From positions 1 through 5,895 of the forward strand of contig VBDA01000190.1 in the NCBI GenBank assembly GCA_005883655.1: DNA of 5,895 nt. Reading direction: 5' to 3'. The translations under genes and the position numbers were made by a program. The notes under the pieces are model-generated. The model was given only the letters and a program-made list of their open reading frames with translations, made no database searches and had not been told where the DNA came from. Positions within the stretch are counted from its first letter, which is position 1. Every line of letters starts with the position of its first letter. This DNA comes from Betaproteobacteria bacterium. Its GTDB lineage: Bacteria > Pseudomonadota > Gammaproteobacteria > Burkholderiales > Casimicrobiaceae. Shown here piece by piece: positions 5,807 through 5,895 of this stretch.

Positions 5807-5895
5807 ATGGAGCCGAAAAGTCCGATCAAGAGCAGAGAGCTCAAGGAAGTGCTGCTGCCGACGGTTTTGTATCCGACCGATACCGAAGACTACTT
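5807..5895 (+). CDS. N-terminal fragment of an unidentified protein (3' end outside the window)
   Basis: An ATG with a good GGAG site opens a frame that stays open for 29 codons to the window edge. About 72% of these codons end in G or C, in keeping with coding sequence here. The visible peptide is polar and charged at first (EPKSPIKSRELKE) and then reads VLLPTVLYPTDTEDY. It has no signal peptide, so the product is probably cytoplasmic. I do not recognise a family from so short a piece. It is on the same strand as the transporter, 122 nt downstream of the second permease, and could be an enzyme for the imported compound. That is inference from position alone. Confidence 0.65.
   Translation, partial: MEPKSPIKSRELKEVLLPTVLYPTDTEDY

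Noticed and set aside
5802..5809. ATGTAATG start-stop overlapping the start of the last gene as a minimal regulatory open frame
   Set aside because: The first ATG is only 1 nt from GGAG and would not be used. The arrangement is probably chance.

Overview
This is high-GC bacterial DNA of proteobacterial style: Shine-Dalgarno-led starts, ABC genes joined by ATGA overlaps, and strong G/C preference at third codon positions. A betaproteobacterium (Burkholderiales-like) is my best guess from the style of the transport operon. That is an inference; no rRNA or other marker gene is present.

Layout. Positions 3-134 (+) hold the last 43 codons of a small protein that starts outside the window. It converges, 13 nt apart, on a minus-strand gene (903 to 148) for a 251-residue protein of unknown function. 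From 904 to 1325 there is no convincing gene, only several inverted repeats. At 1326-2231 (+) lies an isocitrate lyase/phosphoenolpyruvate mutase superfamily enzyme that lacks the usual PK(R/K)CGH active-site loop. After 136 nt comes a compact ABC import operon of the nitrate/sulfonate/taurine (NitT/TauT, SsuABC-like) class: secreted substrate-binding protein (2368-3351), ATPase (3374-4189), and two different permease genes (4186-4938 and 4935-5684). Neighbouring genes of the last three overlap by 4 nt. The window ends 29 codons into another + strand gene (from 5807) with a good ribosome binding site and no recognisable family in the visible part.

Working model. The binding protein captures a small organic molecule in the periplasm. 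The two permeases probably form a heterodimeric channel driven by two copies of the ATPase. The upstream lyase-like enzyme, on the same strand, may act on the imported compound or a product of it. The substrate cannot be read from the sequence. The most interesting feature is the pairing of a PEP mutase/lyase-fold enzyme with an unusual catalytic loop and a dedicated two-permease importer. No mobile element, CRISPR array, tRNA or rRNA was seen.
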